Positions 15,910 through 24,613 of a stretch of 29,898 nt of DNA are shown here, piece after piece; within the stretch, counting starts at the first letter, position 1; every line of letters starts with the position of its first letter. A model generated the notes under the pieces. The model saw only the letters and a program-made list of their open reading frames with translations. It was not told the origin of the DNA and did no database searches. The translations under genes were made by a program, and so were the position numbers. The stretch spans positions 1 through 29,898 of the forward strand of contig CASFUN010000001.1 of NCBI GenBank assembly GCA_949298005.1, read 5' to 3'. This stretch comes from an uncultured Alphaproteobacteria bacterium (GTDB lineage Bacteria > Pseudomonadota > Alphaproteobacteria > Rickettsiales > UBA1997).

Positions 15910-16893
15910 TTAAACTTTATCTTTAAAATATATTTGCGAAATAAACCTACGCCCCTTAGAGCCCCTTTTTAGTTGAACTACTATATCCACAACATTCTTA
16001 ATATAAGATAATATGTCATCTGGCGGCATACCTAAGCCAGCCTGCATAACCATAAGCTTCAACTGTTGTATTGCCATATCTGGAGTATCAGCGTGCAACG
16101 TTGATATAGATCCAGGGTGACCAGTATTTATAGCCCTAAGAAAAGAAAATGCTTCTGAACCCCTCAACTCGCCGACAATTATTCTGTCTGGTCTTAAACG
16201 TAAACAAGTTTCTATCAAATCCTGAGTAGTAACTTTGGCACGACCTTGTCCTCCCTTAGAAGCTAATAGATGAACCTTATTTGGATGTGCTTCTAAATCT
16301 ATTTCTCTTGCATCTTCTACACTTATAAGTCTTTCTATTCTTGGAATAGCTCTTAAACAAGCATTTGTAAATGTTGTTTTACCAGTGGATGTACCACCGC
16401 TTATGATAATATTTTTTTTCACTAATATTGATTGATATAAAAAATCTTTAATCCTATTTGCTTTTAACAATTTAGATAATATTACATTATTTTCATCAAC
16501 TATCTGTTCAGTAGCTGTATTATCAAAAGCTCCCATCTTTTCATAATCTTCAAGTGTCCATGCTAATTCAGATTTTTTTCTTATGGATAAAATAACAGTG
16601 TGATTTTCACAAGCTGGAGGAAAAACAACTTGAATTCTTTGTCCTTCAGGTAATGTTGCTGATAGTAAAGGAGTTTCTTCACTTATTCTCTGGTCGGTTG
16701 ATTCAGCAATTAATCTAGCAAGTGATTTTAAATGCTTACTGTCATAACCTGGTAGATTAACTTTAAACATATCTCCACGCTTTTCAACCCAAGCTTCGTT
16801 TGGTTCATTTATAGAAATTTCATTAACTCCATCTTTACTAAGTAAAACCATAATTGGTTTTAGATAAACATTTAACGCTTCAAAACTTCTCAT
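15910..16893 (-). CDS. virB11: Type IV secretion system ATPase VirB11
   Basis: The 327-residue hexameric ATPase energises assembly and substrate transfer of the type IV secretion channel at the cytoplasmic face of the inner membrane. The motifs are complete: Walker A GGTSTGKT (166-173), the Asp box around ED (193-194), Walker B within RLRPDRIIVGELRG (232-245) and the His box NTGHPGSISTLHAD (256-269). Length and order fit the VirB11/TrbB/GspE secretion ATPases, and the virB10 gene 8 bases upstream settles the VirB11 assignment. In Rickettsia and relatives the order is virB8-virB9-virB10-virB11-virD4; here virD4 does not follow, and rpmE faces it instead. Confidence 0.95.
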   Translation of the reverse strand: MRSFEALNVYLKPIMVLLSKDGVNEISINEPNEAWVEKRGDMFKVNLPGYDSKHLKSLARLIAESTDQRISEETPLLSATLPEGQRIQVVFPPACENHTVILSIRKKSELAWTLEDYEKMGAFDNTATEQIVDENNVILSKLLKANRIKDFLYQSILVKKNIIISGGTSTGKTTFTNACLRAIPRIERLISVEDAREIDLEAHPNKVHLLASKGGQGRAKVTTQDLIETCLRLRPDRIIVGELRGSEAFSFLRAINTGHPGSISTLHADTPDMAIQQLKLMVMQAGLGMPPDDILSYIKNVVDIVVQLKRGSKGRRFISQIYFKDKV

Positions 16894-16901
16894 AAATCTA
16901 C

Positions 16902-18422
16902 CTAATTAGATTGTTTATATATCGGTAAAGTCATATCCTGATTAACAATAATATTTATTTTTGTTCCTTGAGCTATTCTGATTGTTGGAGTTTCTTGTTT
17001 TAAACCATCCACTATACTTTGCATTTCGTCAGTTATATTTGTTGTAGCATCTATTATAGCTTGAGATGCTGCATTAGAAGAAGTAACTGTGGTAGTACCA
17101 GTTATTCCTGTAGTTGTTTGTGTGGTGTTAACTGTATTAGTAACCTTGTCCAAAAGAACAGCACTAGCAACAGATATTAAACTAGACAAAAATGTGTTTT
17201 TCATTGTTTGTGCATATTTGTTATCAAGTTCACCATCTATGCCACCTCTACCCAAATTATCTGCAGAATTAGCTGTTATATTTATACTCAGACCATCAAC
17301 TCTTATTATTCTCGTCCAAGTTATTTGTATTCTGGAAATATTATTACTTGTAATAGCTTGAAAATTACCAACAACTTTAGATCCTTTAGGAATTACTATA
17401 TTTTTGCCAGATTCTGAATAGACATCTCTTGATACTATAGCTCTAACTTGTGTTTGTACATCTGTATTAATTGCTGTTTCTAGAACAGCATTTATTATCT
17501 TTCCTTGCATTATGACTCTAGACATATCTGATGTTTTAGTTGTAACAGAATCAACTTTGGTTTCTTGTACCGTTTTGAGACTATCCTTATCTAAAATTAT
17601 AATACTATTTTCCTCATCACTGTCTCTATTACCACCTCCGCCACCCTGCATTTTGAACATTGGAGAACCTTGACGTTCTTGAACTATTTTTCTCCTTTGA
17701 GCTATTTGTAGTTCTCTTTCTTCTTGTTTCTTTTGTTCTTCTATAGCTGCTAAAGCATCAACTGAAACTTCACCAGGAATGTCATCAGCTCCTGGAGGTA
17801 CATTAGGATCTACTGATGAATTATTATCTCCAAAAATTGGCAATTTCTTCTTTTTTTTAGCTTCTTCCTCTTCTTTTTTCTTTTTTTCAAGTTCTTCGGC
17901 TAATTTTTTACTTTCATCTCTTAATCTATTAATTTCATTTTCAAAACTTTTAAGTTTACTATTTATCATATCGTCAACTTCTTCTTTTGAAAATCCATTA
18001 ACTTCTTGCTCTGCTTTTTTCACTTCTTTTATTTCTTTGGAAATACTGTCAGTTATTGTAGATGGTAATTCTGGGAGTTCTGGCAATTCTAAAACTTCTT
18101 TTTCATTACTTACGAAAACATCACCTTGATAGCCAATATCAGCAAGACTATCTATATTATCTATAACTGGGGAACTATTAACTCTACCAACATCTTTTTC
18201 ATCTTTAACTATAGCTGTATTGTCAACAACTGTATCATCTTCACCATTAGATGAAAAAATAAATAAATAAACCACAACACTCACAATAACAGATGCAACA
18301 ATTACTATATATTTTATATTGTTGTTTTTAGCTTCACTTATTGATGATGCGTCATCTCCTTCAACATCAACAACCGGTTCTTCTTCAACAACTACTGGAT
18401 CATCTTTATCGTTCTCTGCCAT
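16902..18422 (-). CDS. virB10: Type IV secretion system core protein VirB10
   Basis: The 506-residue protein spans both membranes and links the inner-membrane platform to the outer-membrane pore. It begins with an acidic cytoplasmic tail, has one membrane segment (about 36-56), and a C-terminal TrbI/VirB10 beta-barrel domain (from about 300: QGKIINAVLETAINTD, IVIPKGSKVVGNF, RIQITWTRI, and IRIAQGTKINIIVNQDM at the end). The periplasmic linker usually rich in proline is mainly a Glu/Lys-rich stretch, predicted coiled coil at about 130-195, with a run of lysines and glutamates. A glycine run (QGGGGGN, about 260) follows. The virB8 and virB9 partners are absent; dnaX lies 5 bases upstream. Confidence 0.93.
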   Translation of the reverse strand: MAENDKDDPVVVEEEPVVDVEGDDASSISEAKNNNIKYIVIVASVIVSVVVYLFIFSSNGEDDTVVDNTAIVKDEKDVGRVNSSPVIDNIDSLADIGYQGDVFVSNEKEVLELPELPELPSTITDSISKEIKEVKKAEQEVNGFSKEEVDDMINSKLKSFENEINRLRDESKKLAEELEKKKKEEEEAKKKKKLPIFGDNNSSVDPNVPPGADDIPGEVSVDALAAIEEQKKQEERELQIAQRRKIVQERQGSPMFKMQGGGGGNRDSDEENSIIILDKDSLKTVQETKVDSVTTKTSDMSRVIMQGKIINAVLETAINTDVQTQVRAIVSRDVYSESGKNIVIPKGSKVVGNFQAITSNNISRIQITWTRIIRVDGLSINITANSADNLGRGGIDGELDNKYAQTMKNTFLSSLISVASAVLLDKVTNTVNTTQTTTGITGTTTVTSSNAASQAIIDATTNITDEMQSIVDGLKQETPTIRIAQGTKINIIVNQDMTLPIYKQSN

Positions 18423-18427
18423 AGTAA

Positions 18428-19663
18428 CTAAACAAGTTTAGAACCACTAAAAGTATTTAAAACTTTTGTAGTTATATTATCTTGGCTTGACTTTATATTA
18501 CTTGAATTATTTTGCAATTTTTTAACTAAATCACTTATTTCTGGAATATTGATACCATAACAAATTTTCATTATTAGAATTTCTATAAAAATTTTATAAT
18601 TCGAAACACTTTTTATTTCAGCTAAAGCTCTAATAATGAATTGCCATATTCTCATCAGACTAGAAACATTGACTTTACTGATATTCTTATCTAACCATTC
18701 AACTTGAAATGTAGATAAGTTCTGTAAATTATTTCCAGTCTTTTTCATTAAAAGTTTATGAGTTATATCCAATAAATCATTTAAGAATGTTTCAATATTA
18801 ATTATAGATTGATATATGATATCAAATTTTTCTATAGAGTCATTTATATCCATATTTAATATTGAAGTATACATGTCATAAATTTTTTCTTTTCCACCAA
18901 TACCAAGTAAATCAACAACAATATCTTCTGTTATTCTCTTGGAAAAGTTATTGAATGATATAGTTCTGTCTAGTAATGATAAAGAATCTCTAACTGAACC
19001 TTCTGCTGAATAAGCAAGAATGGAAGCAGCATATTCATCTAGTTCATAACCTTCCTTAGAAGCTATATTAATAAGATTTTTTTCTAAAACTTCTGGTGAA
19101 ACTCTAGCTAAATCAAATCTTATACATCTAGATAAAATTGTAATAGGCACTTTTCTTATTTCCGTAGTAGCAAAAATAAACTTAACATGTGCTGGTGGTT
19201 CCTCCAATGTTTTCAACAAAGCATTAAATGCACTATTAGAAAGCATGTGCACTTCATCTATTATATATATCTTGTATCTAGAAGAAATAGGAGCATAGTT
19301 TATATTATCAATAATATCTCTTATATCATTAACCCCTGTATGACTAGCTGCATCAAATTCTATCACATCCTGATCTGAACTGTTTGCTATTGATTTACAA
19401 TGAGAACATTCAAGACATGGTTCTGGTGTTTCTAAACCATTACCATCTTTACCTATACAATTAAGAGATTTTGCTATTATTCTAGCAGTAGTAGTTTTAC
19501 CTATACCTCTGATACCGGTTAATATAAAGGCATGATGTACTTTTTTACTTTTTATAGCATTAGTTAAAGTCTTTACAAGAACATCTTGACCAATAATTTC
19601 ATCAAATGTTTTTGGCCTATATTTAATTGCTAAAACTTTGTAATTTCCGAATTCTTCTGCCAT
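18428..19663 (-). CDS. dnaX: DNA polymerase III clamp loader subunit DnaX, short form
   Basis: The AAA+ ATPase loads the sliding clamp. Seen are the Walker A motif GIRGIGKT (50-57), the zinc cysteines C69, C83, C86 and C89, Walker B IIDEVHM (134-140), and the SRC sensor (178-180), followed by domain II and the helical domain III. At 411 residues the protein ends close to the end of domain III, like the E. coli gamma form (431) and unlike tau (643). It thus lacks the C-terminal region that binds the helicase and the polymerase core. No frameshift site is needed to make the short form. It starts 1 base past the htrA stop on the same strand, and virB10 follows 5 bases after its stop. Confidence 0.93.
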   Translation of the reverse strand: MAEEFGNYKVLAIKYRPKTFDEIIGQDVLVKTLTNAIKSKKVHHAFILTGIRGIGKTTTARIIAKSLNCIGKDGNGLETPEPCLECSHCKSIANSSDQDVIEFDAASHTGVNDIRDIIDNINYAPISSRYKIYIIDEVHMLSNSAFNALLKTLEEPPAHVKFIFATTEIRKVPITILSRCIRFDLARVSPEVLEKNLINIASKEGYELDEYAASILAYSAEGSVRDSLSLLDRTISFNNFSKRITEDIVVDLLGIGGKEKIYDMYTSILNMDINDSIEKFDIIYQSIINIETFLNDLLDITHKLLMKKTGNNLQNLSTFQVEWLDKNISKVNVSSLMRIWQFIIRALAEIKSVSNYKIFIEILIMKICYGINIPEISDLVKKLQNNSSNIKSSQDNITTKVLNTFSGSKLV

Positions 19664-19664
19664 C

Positions 19665-21128
19665 TTAATAGATAAAATAATTTGAATTTAAAAAAACAAC
19701 ATCAGATTTTCCGGTGTCGACTTTCTTGATAATAGCTATAACACTACCAATATCTTTATTCTTCTGTTTTTTAGCTTTTAGTTCATCAACAAATTTTATT
19801 ATATCTTCCTTACTTTTTATTTGTGTCTGATTAAGGGTAAGTAATATGTCTCCTTTTTGGATATTCTTAGCAGCTGCTAAGCCATTAGTTTTAACATCCA
19901 GTATATACATACCTTCATTCTTTCTAGCCACAATACCATATTTTTCTATTAAGTTGTCATCTATCTTAGATAAAAACATATCTATAAATTCAATTGAATT
20001 AGACCTAATTTTTTCATCTAGTTGGTACTGTTTAGTAAAATATGGATTCTCTGCTATTTTAACTTTTAATTTGATACGTTTATGATCTCTCAAGACAATA
20101 AAATCTAAGCTACTAGAAATCATAGTATTTGATATAATATTATTTAAATCCTCAATACTATTCACTTTTTTTCCGTCGCAAGAAATAACTATATCAGAAA
20201 TCAACAAACTAGCCTTTTCTGCCGGCGAGTCTTTTTCTATATCAGTAATCAAAACGCCAGTATCAATATTATTATATCCAAATACATATGAGAAATTTAT
20301 ATTGGAAATTCCTGAGAAATTATTTAAAGTTATACCATCAATTCCAATATAACCATTCTGATTATAACCAAAATCTATTAAATTCTGAATAATTGATACT
20401 AAATTTTGATCAAAGGGTATAACAAAACCAATATTGTAACCACCTTTATAAAAAGATAAACCAACAATATCGCCGGCTAAATTAAACACTGGTCCACCAG
20501 AATTGCCAGATTCAATAGCTGCATCTGTTTGTATTGACTTAACAATTGTTGAACTACCAACAACGGTTCTTTCTACTGCAGAAACTATACCACGTGAAAC
20601 AGATAAACCATAATTGTATGGATTACCAATTATAACTATATCTTCACCAATATTAATTTTCTCTTTGATATCATTTATATCTATATAAATAAATTTTTCT
20701 TTTAAATTCTCTTTCGGACTTATTTTTATAACAGCTACATCCATTAGATAATCTTGTCCAATAAGTTCAGCATTATATTCGTTGTCACCATATTTCACAA
20801 CTATTTTTTTACTATTATCTACAATATGGCTATTAGTTAATATATATCCGCTATCTGTTATTAAAAAGCCAGACCCCCAGGTAACTTCCTCTTCACCATT
20901 ATACAAAAAATAATTTTTATTATAATCCTGATTCATACTAAAACACATTATTGATACAATGGCATGTTTATTTTTTTCAACTAAATCAGTAACAAAATTA
21001 ACTTTTACCTTATCATTGTCTATAGATTCATATTGTTCATTTCTAGCACTATCATATGCAAACAAACAGTTATCATATCTAAAAAGTCCCAGAAAAAAAA
21101 CTAAAGTTATAGTAAATTTCAATTTCAC
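19665..21128 (-). CDS. htrA: HtrA/DegP-family periplasmic serine protease with two PDZ domains
   Basis: The 487-residue protein starts with a signal peptide (about residues 1-24). The trypsin-like domain has the full triad H101 (TNSHIV), D130 (LMDVAVIKI) and S210 (ESGNSGGP). PDZ1 spans roughly 265-350 and PDZ2 roughly 395-470. HtrA proteases degrade or refold damaged envelope proteins and can process secreted factors. The arrangement fits DegP/DegQ rather than the single-PDZ DegS. It overlaps the LPP20-like gene by 4 bases, so translation is likely coupled, and dnaX follows at once. Location beside virB10 suggests, but does not prove, a role in quality control of the secretion channel. Confidence 0.93.
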   Translation of the reverse strand: MKLKFTITLVFFLGLFRYDNCLFAYDSARNEQYESIDNDKVKVNFVTDLVEKNKHAIVSIMCFSMNQDYNKNYFLYNGEEEVTWGSGFLITDSGYILTNSHIVDNSKKIVVKYGDNEYNAELIGQDYLMDVAVIKISPKENLKEKFIYIDINDIKEKINIGEDIVIIGNPYNYGLSVSRGIVSAVERTVVGSSTIVKSIQTDAAIESGNSGGPVFNLAGDIVGLSFYKGGYNIGFVIPFDQNLVSIIQNLIDFGYNQNGYIGIDGITLNNFSGISNINFSYVFGYNNIDTGVLITDIEKDSPAEKASLLISDIVISCDGKKVNSIEDLNNIISNTMISSSLDFIVLRDHKRIKLKVKIAENPYFTKQYQLDEKIRSNSIEFIDMFLSKIDDNLIEKYGIVARKNEGMYILDVKTNGLAAAKNIQKGDILLTLNQTQIKSKEDIIKFVDELKAKKQKNKDIGSVIAIIKKVDTGKSDVVFLNSNYFIY

Positions 21129-21694
21129 TTTTTAATTAACCTCTCCTGTAACTTATCTATTGATACTAATAGATGCTTAGAATTTTCTTTTGAAACTCCA
21201 AAAAATTTCAAATCTTTTTCAAGCATAATTTTAAATTTATCCAACTCACCTTTTAAAGCGTTTTCTCTCAATTGCATATTGATATATAAAGTACCTCTAT
21301 CATTAACATAAATACCATTTCTTTTTATAGATAGTAAATCAAACTTATTTATAAAAGTATCAACCATTTTTTCAAAATTAATAGAATTACTAATATTTAA
21401 ATTTGACGCTTCTTCTTTTAAAGAAATTAAAATATTTGTCTTGACTTTTGCAACTATATTTTGCCTTCCAATCAACTCAGCTTCTTTTACTTGGGAACCA
21501 AAACCAGAATCATTTTTAAGAGAAATACCAATAGAACATACACCACCCTCACACTTATTATCAGTCATCCAGGAAGGTTTACTATCTCTGTCTATAACTT
21601 TTATAGAATCCAAGTCATCATCTTTCCAAAGAAAACACGAAGAAAGTGACAGTAATAGTATTATAGAAAAAACATACCTTTTTTTAAAATTCAT
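21125..21694 (-). CDS. LPP20-like lipoprotein
   Basis: The 189-residue protein has a lipoprotein signal peptide with the lipobox LSSC and acylation at C20. The mature part begins with a PSW motif and a short glycine/cysteine loop (CEGGVCSIGIS), then a long helix (EAELIGRQNIVAKVKTNI) and a strand-rich end, the pattern of LPP20-family outer-membrane lipoproteins known from Helicobacter. Function is unknown in this group. It overlaps htrA by 4 bases (its stop with the htrA start) and the BI-1 gene upstream by 4 bases. It could be a lipoprotein partner of the adjacent VirB10, but it is far larger than and unlike VirB7. Confidence 0.75.
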   Translation of the reverse strand: MNFKKRYVFSIILLLSLSSCFLWKDDDLDSIKVIDRDSKPSWMTDNKCEGGVCSIGISLKNDSGFGSQVKEAELIGRQNIVAKVKTNILISLKEEASNLNISNSINFEKMVDTFINKFDLLSIKRNGIYVNDRGTLYINMQLRENALKGELDKFKIMLEKDLKFFGVSKENSKHLLVSIDKLQERLIKK

Positions 21695-22407
21695 TGGTCA
21701 CTACCTTGCCTTCCCATTAAGCTTAAAAGATACGTGAATATATTAATAAAATCTAAATAAAGTTCCAGTGCCCCTATAACAGCTATTCTTTCTTTTGCAT
21801 CTTCACTATTGCCAATATAATTATGTAAATTTTTAAGCTTTTGTATATCATAAGCTGTATATAGTGTAAAAATAATCACCCCAGAACATGAAATCATATA
21901 ATTAATACCGCTACTTCTGGTGAAAATATTAATTAAAGATGCAATTAACAATCCAAAAATACCCATGTATAAAAAAGAACTTAAATTAGTCAAATCTTTT
22001 TTTGTAGTATAGCCATACAAACTCATACAACCAAAAGTTAACGCTGTTGTTAAAAATGTTTCTACAATATTTTGCCTAGTATAAACTATAAATATAGTTG
22101 AAAGAGATATACCCATAAGTCCTGCAAAAATATAGAGTTTATTCTTTGCTTCCTGTACGTTTGATAACATAACCGATTTACTTATACTTAGAGACAAAAA
22201 AATTGGCGATAACATTACTATGAATCTCATCAAAAAATTTCCTAGAAAAAAACTTAGCAGAGCTCTATTGTTGCCAACTATAAATGCTACTAAACCACTA
22301 ATTAATAAAGCTATACCCATATTTTTGTATATTAAATACATGTAATCTCTAAGATTATTGTCATAAGAAAATGTCTTTTTGTTTGAATAAATATTTGTAT
22401 ATCTCAT
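21691..22407 (-). CDS. Bax inhibitor-1/YccA family membrane protein
   Basis: From the ATG at 22407 (MRYTNIYSN) the protein has 238 residues and about seven membrane segments, the last two separated by the family motif TAYDIQKLK and followed by ALELYLDFINIFTYLLSLMG, the conserved BI-1 C-terminus. An upstream Met would add 36 hydrophobic residues, unlike the family, so the shorter start is preferred. BI-1 proteins are calcium-leak or stress-related membrane proteins; in bacteria the substrate is uncertain. It is probably the first gene of the BI-1-LPP20-htrA-dnaX-virB10-virB11 run and has a 250-base upstream region. Confidence 0.88.
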   Translation of the reverse strand: MRYTNIYSNKKTFSYDNNLRDYMYLIYKNMGIALLISGLVAFIVGNNRALLSFFLGNFLMRFIVMLSPIFLSLSISKSVMLSNVQEAKNKLYIFAGLMGISLSTIFIVYTRQNIVETFLTTALTFGCMSLYGYTTKKDLTNLSSFLYMGIFGLLIASLINIFTRSSGINYMISCSGVIIFTLYTAYDIQKLKNLHNYIGNSEDAKERIAVIGALELYLDFINIFTYLLSLMGRQGSDQ

Positions 22408-22505
22408 AATAAACCCCATTGTTTTGATACTTATGAAAAGTGTATTGCATCTAATTAAGAATTCAAGATTACAGAAATAATAAAGGAAATAAAAAAATTT
22501 TATAG

Positions 22506-22542
22506 AATATATCACAATATATATTAGTAATATATCGCAATA
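22506..22542. repeat. Tandem direct repeat upstream of the BI-1 gene
   Basis: AATATATCACAATA (22506-22519) and AATATATCGCAATA (22529-22542) match at 13 of 14 positions and are spaced 23 bases start to start, near two DNA turns. They lie about 100-135 bases before the BI-1 start and could be operator half-sites or a chance product of AT-rich DNA. Confidence 0.3.
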
Positions 22543-22657
22543 ATCATTTCTTAGATCCAGGTAGTCAGTTAATAATCAATTGACATTAATCAGTTTAATT
22601 TCCGTTTTAAAAATTATATTGTATAATGACTTATTCTTAATATTATTCATTAAATAT

Positions 22658-24058
22658 ATGTTAAAAAATCTAAAAAATATCATCATAAACAACAGAAGTT
22701 TTTTACCAATAATATAAGGAGGTAATGGAATAGGAGTTTCAAACGGTATAACGGTTGGCAATTTTGCCTTAAATGGTTGTATAGGAACATTTTCAGGCGT
22801 AAATCCAGACTTTATAAGCAGCAACGGCGAAATAAAAAGATTTATATTAAAGGCAAAAAATAGACTTGAAAGGCACTTAGAAATGATTAAAATTCAATAA
22901 AAAGAACAATTTCTCAAGCTAAAATTGCCAGAGATATTGCAGGAAATAAAGGCCGAATCCACATGAACATAATGTGGAAAATGGGCGAAACAGAACATAT
23001 TTTAGAAGAAGTTTTACAAAAAAGTTAAAGGCTTAATTCAAGGAATTGTTTGCGGCGCCGGATTAACTTATAAATTAGGTGATATTTGTGCAAAACATAA
23101 AACCAATTACTTTCCAATAGTTTCTTCAGTACGAGCTTTTAGAATTTTATGGAAAAAAAGTTATGAAAGAACTAAGGAATGGCTTGGCGGTATTGTTTAC
23201 GAATGTCCTTGGAGAGCAGGTGGTCATAACGGGCTTTCAAATAATGAAGATCCCTTTATTAAAGGGGATACTTATGAAAGAGCTAGTGAACTGAGAATTT
23301 TTATGGATCAAGTAAATTTAATAGAAATTCCTATAATAGTGGCTGGTGGTGTTTGGAATATAAAAGAGTATGAAAAATTTTTAGATAATGAAAAAATTGG
23401 CAAAATTGCCTTTCAATTTGGTACAAGACCTATGTTGACCAAAGAAAGTCCTATTTCCGATGAATGGAAGCAAATGCTATTGCAGTTAAAACCTGAAGAT
23501 ATAAAAACAAATAAATTTAGTCCTACTGGATTTTACTCTTCTGCAATAAATAATACATATCTAAAAGAATTATTTGACAGAAGTATAAGACAAATTGATT
23601 TTTCAGCAGAAAAAAATGATGTTTTTAATTTTGAAATAGCTGATATTGATGGTACAAAAATTTTTGTAAAGAATAAAAATATTAAAAATATTAATGTTTG
23701 GTTAACTAGCGGCTATAATAAAATCTCAAAAATGCCTGATAATACTGCACTTTTCATAACAAAAGAAAAATTTAATGAATTGAAAAATGATATAAGTAAT
23801 TGTTACGGTTGTTTAAGCCAATGTCAATTTAGTTGCTGGAGTCAAAGTGCTGCAAATAATACTACAGGAAAAATTCCGGATTTTAGGAAAATTTGCATAC
23901 AAAAAGCTCTGCAAAATGCTATTCATAATGAAGAAATCAATAAACAACTTTATTTTGCAGGAAGTGAGGCCTATAGATTCACAACAGATCAATTGTATAA
24001 AAATGGCCACATACCTAGTATAAAAGAGTTGGTGGAAAATTTAGTTGAAGGTAAATAA
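22658..24058 (+). pseudogene. NAD(P)H-dependent flavin oxidoreductase (nitronate monooxygenase-like), degenerate
   Basis: Three frame segments join into one protein of the nitropropane dioxygenase/YrpB family. The first, from ATG 22658, reads LPII, a TAA (22715-22717, where Gln is expected), then GGNGIGVSNG and GCIGTFSGVNPDF to a second TAA at 22898. The next frame gives SQAKIARDIAGNKGRIHMNIMW. The third gives GIVCGAGLTYKLGD, PIVSSVRAF, the flavin-site block GGHNG, and IPIIVAGGVW through to the C-terminus with a cysteine-rich CYGCLSQCQFSC segment, ending at 24058. The frame changes lie at or next to A runs at 22899-22903 (one A too few) and 23018-23023 (one A too many). Two stops and two shifts make it non-functional, although the last 340 codons are open. 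Confidence 0.85.
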
Positions 24059-24175
24059 TTTCTCCGAAGATTCTGTAATTTTATAAAATACAACTTGTAT
24101 CAATTCAGGTTATTATTACCATAATAAACTAAGAATTTAAATATTTTCGTTCTATTTAACTTAAATTTAGAATTT

Positions 24176-24613
24176 TTATGAGTTCCTCAAGACCCAACCA
24201 ACAACCATAGACAAACCCACTGCAACATTAAGGCACCTCATTCCATTTTTCATAGGAATAACAATTCTAGCATCAACAGATTTATGGATTTCGTCTGGAA
24301 CTCCAGCTGATTCTCTGCCGGCCAACAGTATATCATTATTATTAAACTTAAAATCATAATAACTAACAGAAGATTTCGTAGTTAATAGTATAATCCTAGA
24401 ATTCTTATTGTAGTCTCTAAACTCCTCAAAGGAAGAAAATCTATTTATTTTAACATAATCATAATAATCCATAGCTGATCTCCTTAATCTATTTTCATCA
24501 AATGGAAAACCACATGGTTCTATTATATCTAGACTAAAGTCAAGACAAGCACACATTCGTATTATTGTTCCAACATTACCAGCTATATCCGGTTGATATA
24601 AAGCAATTTTCAT
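24176..24613 (-). CDS. trmL: tRNA (cytidine/uridine-34 2'-O)-methyltransferase TrmL
   Basis: Starting at MKIALYQPDIAGN the protein has about 145 residues, the size of TrmL, a SPOUT (trefoil-knot) methyltransferase that modifies the wobble base of leucine tRNAs using S-adenosylmethionine. Family motifs are QPDIAGNVGTIIR, LAGRESAGVPDE and MRCLNVAVGLSMV. An in-frame GTG three codons upstream (MFFM) is the only longer start. The start codon directly follows the T run of a strong hairpin, leaving no room for a ribosome-binding site after the terminator, so translation may be leaderless or depend on read-through transcripts. The start coordinate could be off by one base in my reading of this AT-rich tract. 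Confidence 0.9.
   Translation of the reverse strand: MKIALYQPDIAGNVGTIIRMCACLDFSLDIIEPCGFPFDENRLRRSAMDYYDYVKINRFSSFEEFRDYNKNSRIILLTTKSSVSYYDFKFNNNDILLAGRESAGVPDEIHKSVDARIVIPMKNGMRCLNVAVGLSMVVGWVLRNS

Noticed and set aside
17779..18129. A serine/phenylalanine-rich plus-strand frame opposite virB10
   Set aside because: It is the complement of the Glu/Lys-rich linker of VirB10 and has no independent support.
22408..22515. A 36-residue N-terminal extension of the BI-1 protein from an upstream Met
   Set aside because: The extension is unlike the family, and MRYTNIYSN at 22407 gives a normal N-terminus.
22580..22627. TTGACA at 22580-22585 and TATAAT at 22622-22627 as a promoter for the flavin oxidoreductase gene
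   Set aside because: Spacing of 36 bases is not compatible with one sigma-70 promoter.
22708..22725. AAGGAGGTAATG-like sequence as a start site at 22718-22724
   Set aside because: It is the coding sequence for the conserved GGNG motif of the flavin oxidoreductase, not a ribosome-binding site.
22576..22824. An 82-codon minus-strand frame over the flavin oxidoreductase pseudogene
   Set aside because: It is the antisense of the clearly homologous plus-strand pseudogene and has no family pattern.
24080..24175. AT-only hairpin between the flavin oxidoreductase pseudogene and trmL
   Set aside because: The best stem is about 7 A-T pairs with no T run, which is expected by chance at this base composition.
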